From assembly GCA_947498775.1 (NCBI GenBank), contig CANMLL010000015.1, positions 62,001-126,000 of the forward strand: 64,000 nucleotides of DNA, read 5' to 3'. Of the stretch, positions 62,535 to 64,000 are shown in pieces. Source of the DNA: an uncultured Aquimarina sp. (lineage in GTDB: Bacteria; Bacteroidota; Bacteroidia; Flavobacteriales; Flavobacteriaceae). The notes beneath the pieces were generated by a model that worked only from the letters and a program-made list of their open reading frames with translations, did no database searches and was not told the DNA's origin. Position 1 is the stretch's first letter; each line of letters begins with the position of its first letter. The position numbers were made by a program, and so were the translations under genes.

Positions 62535-63587
62535 ATGAAAAATTCACACATTTCATTACTAGCTTCTATCCTTTTTTGTTTCGGAATTACTTCTTGTGAA
62601 AACCAAGAAATCACGGAGCCCTCATCTGGAATAAACCTTAATGCCAAAAAAAATATTGATGCTTCTATCGGGATCATTGGTGATCCCGATAATGTGGATA
62701 CAAATACGTCAGGAGGAACTCTCTTGATGGGTGGAAGCACCGATGTAGATGCCGCCATGCTATGGATGCTTAATAAATCTGGAGGCGGTGATATTGTAGT
62801 CCTTCGATCTACCGGAACTGATGCCTATAACCAATATCTTTTTGATCTTGGAAGCGTAAATTCTGTTGAAACACTGCTTATTGACTCTAGAGAAAAAGCA
62901 AATTCTGTTACTGTCGAAAGTACCATTCGTAATGCCGAAGCAGTTTTTATTGCCGGTGGAGATCAATATAATTATGTTCAATATTGGAAGGATACCAAGG
63001 TTGAAGATGCTTTAAATTATTTACGAAACATAAAAAATGTGGTTATTGGGGGTACTAGTGCCGGATGTGCTATCCAGGGTGGGATATATTTTGATGCCAT
63101 GAATGGTACCATACGATCCGAAGAAGCCCTTAGAAATCCCTACCACAAGAATTTAACGTTGCAAAAACACAATTTTATAGATAATCCGTACTTAAGAAAT
63201 GTAATCACCGATACACATTATGATGATCCTGATCGAAGAGGGCGCCATGTTACTTTTTTAGCCCGAATTAATGAAGATTGGGATATTCGAGGAAAAGGAA
63301 TCGGTGTTGATGAAAGAACCGCAGTTTGCATTGATGAAAATGGAAAGGCACGTGTATTTGGTGAAGGATATGCCTTTTTCCTGAATCAATACTTCAAAGG
63401 CCCAGAAAGATGCCAACCTAGACGTTCTCTTGATTGGTACCGCGATCGCAGAGCTGTAGAAGCGTACAAAGTTTTAGGAAACAGCTCTGGAACAAATTAT
63501 TTTATGCTTGATCGCTGGACTACAGGATCTGGTGGAGAATGGCAATATTATTATGTTGACCGCGGAAGATTAAGAATATCATATTAG
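62535..63587 (+). CDS. Cyanophycinase-like (peptidase S51) lipoprotein
   Basis: A 350-residue exported protein with the lipobox ITSC at C21 and an S51 domain. The nucleophile is S175 in GGTSAGCAIQGG. LLMGGSTDVDAAM and FIAGGDQYNYV are family blocks. Cyanophycinase cleaves beta-Asp-Arg dipeptides from cyanophycin. The C-terminal 100 residues are rich in Arg and Tyr, unlike the core. The gene is separate from hemH by 75 bases. Confidence 0.78.
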   Translation: MKNSHISLLASILFCFGITSCENQEITEPSSGINLNAKKNIDASIGIIGDPDNVDTNTSGGTLLMGGSTDVDAAMLWMLNKSGGGDIVVLRSTGTDAYNQYLFDLGSVNSVETLLIDSREKANSVTVESTIRNAEAVFIAGGDQYNYVQYWKDTKVEDALNYLRNIKNVVIGGTSAGCAIQGGIYFDAMNGTIRSEEALRNPYHKNLTLQKHNFIDNPYLRNVITDTHYDDPDRRGRHVTFLARINEDWDIRGKGIGVDERTAVCIDENGKARVFGEGYAFFLNQYFKGPERCQPRRSLDWYRDRRAVEAYKVLGNSSGTNYFMLDRWTTGSGGEWQYYYVDRGRLRISY

Positions 63588-63609
63588 TACGAAAAACGAA
63601 ACCACATTA

Positions 63610-64000
63610 ATGGCAAAAGTCACTTCTGAAGCATTAGGAACCGAACCTATTGGAAAGTTATTAATTAAACAGGCTGTTCCTGCTTCTATTGGAATTTTGG
63701 TCATGTCATTAAACATCCTTATCGATTCAATATTTGTAGGAAATTGGATTGGTTCTATTGCTATTGCCGCTATTAATGTAGTATTACCAGTTTCCTTTTT
63801 TATTGCCGCATTGGGTATGGCTATTGGTATTGGGGGTTCGAGTATCATTTCTAGAGCTCTTGGTGCAGACAACAAGGAAAAGGCTTTAAAAACTTTTGGA
63901 AATCAAATCACTTTAGCACTACTTTCTACTATCTCTCTAGTTATTCTTGGATTGATCTTTGTTGATGATATTATCCCAAAGTTTGGAGGTAAAGGAGACA
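63610..64000 (+). CDS. MATE-family efflux transporter, 5' part
   Basis: The frame is open from ATG 63610 to the window end, 130 codons. The start EPIGKLLIKQAVPASIGILV and the following helix pair LNILIDSIFVGNWIGSIAIAAINVVLP match the MATE N-terminal bundle (quoted for identification). It would export cationic compounds using sodium or proton flow. The gene is cut by the window edge, so the C-terminal two thirds are not visible. Confidence 0.82.
   Translation, partial: MAKVTSEALGTEPIGKLLIKQAVPASIGILVMSLNILIDSIFVGNWIGSIAIAAINVVLPVSFFIAALGMAIGIGGSSIISRALGADNKEKALKTFGNQITLALLSTISLVILGLIFVDDIIPKFGGKGD

Overview
The window looks like chromosome of a marine-type member of the Flavobacteriaceae (Bacteroidota), possibly near Aquimarina; the genus is a guess. 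Evidence: low GC, TAnnTTTG-like -7 promoter boxes, little Shine-Dalgarno, ~800-residue double-module FtsX/MacB permeases, an ABC permease/M1-peptidase fusion, a CarboxypepD_reg-like surface protein, a GIN (DUF2807) protein, and a hemACDE-x-EI24-hemF gene order. No tRNA, rRNA, CRISPR array or classical transposase was seen.

Region 1 (1-4.9 kb, + strand) joins purine and molybdenum metabolism: an XdhC-type maturation factor, guanine deaminase, a membrane-anchored thioredoxin and a molybdate uptake set (ModA lipoprotein, di-TOBE molbindin, ModB, ModC) with overlapping reading frames. A 498-base gap follows, holding a strongly folded RNA candidate with an intrinsic terminator and more hairpins before an alpha/beta hydrolase. 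Region 2 (6-12.7 kb) is mostly minus-strand housekeeping: PolB-like 3'-5' exonuclease, serine hydrolase, Ogt, CNNM/CBS protein, cytochrome c lipoprotein, TerB-like protein, Mg-type HemB and a lipoprotein. Region 3 (12.9-19.1 kb, +) has an ABC ATPase, the 1199-residue permease/peptidase fusion and a surface protein.

Region 4 (19.6-51.8 kb) is the centrepiece. Ten tandem paralogous double-FtsX permeases lie on the minus strand in one apparent transcription unit of about 29 kb: TolC, HlyD, ATPase, GIN protein, ten permeases, second ATPase. A sigma-54 response regulator and its histidine kinase are divergent. Their shared intergenic region has a possible -24/-12 element and two spaced TGT-N11-ACA sites upstream of it. 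The permeases fall into subfamilies, with a B-A-B-A order in the middle and repeated spacers recording stepwise tandem duplication.

Region 5 (51.8-63.6 kb) is the haem pathway: hemA-hemC-hemD-hemE-(unknown)-EI24-hemF on the minus strand, a divergent AraC regulator and a + strand hemH, then a cyanophycinase-like lipoprotein and the start of a MATE transporter.

Two DUF559 (Vsr/REase-like) units link these regions. One is a free-standing ORF at 19.1-19.55 kb, bracketed by 31-bp inverted palindromic repeats, the right one encoding the protein's own C-terminus. The second lies inside the haem operon and is fused in frame to HemD, its terminal repeat forming the interdomain linker. Together they suggest a small DUF559-plus-palindrome mobile unit that can insert without destroying an essential gene.
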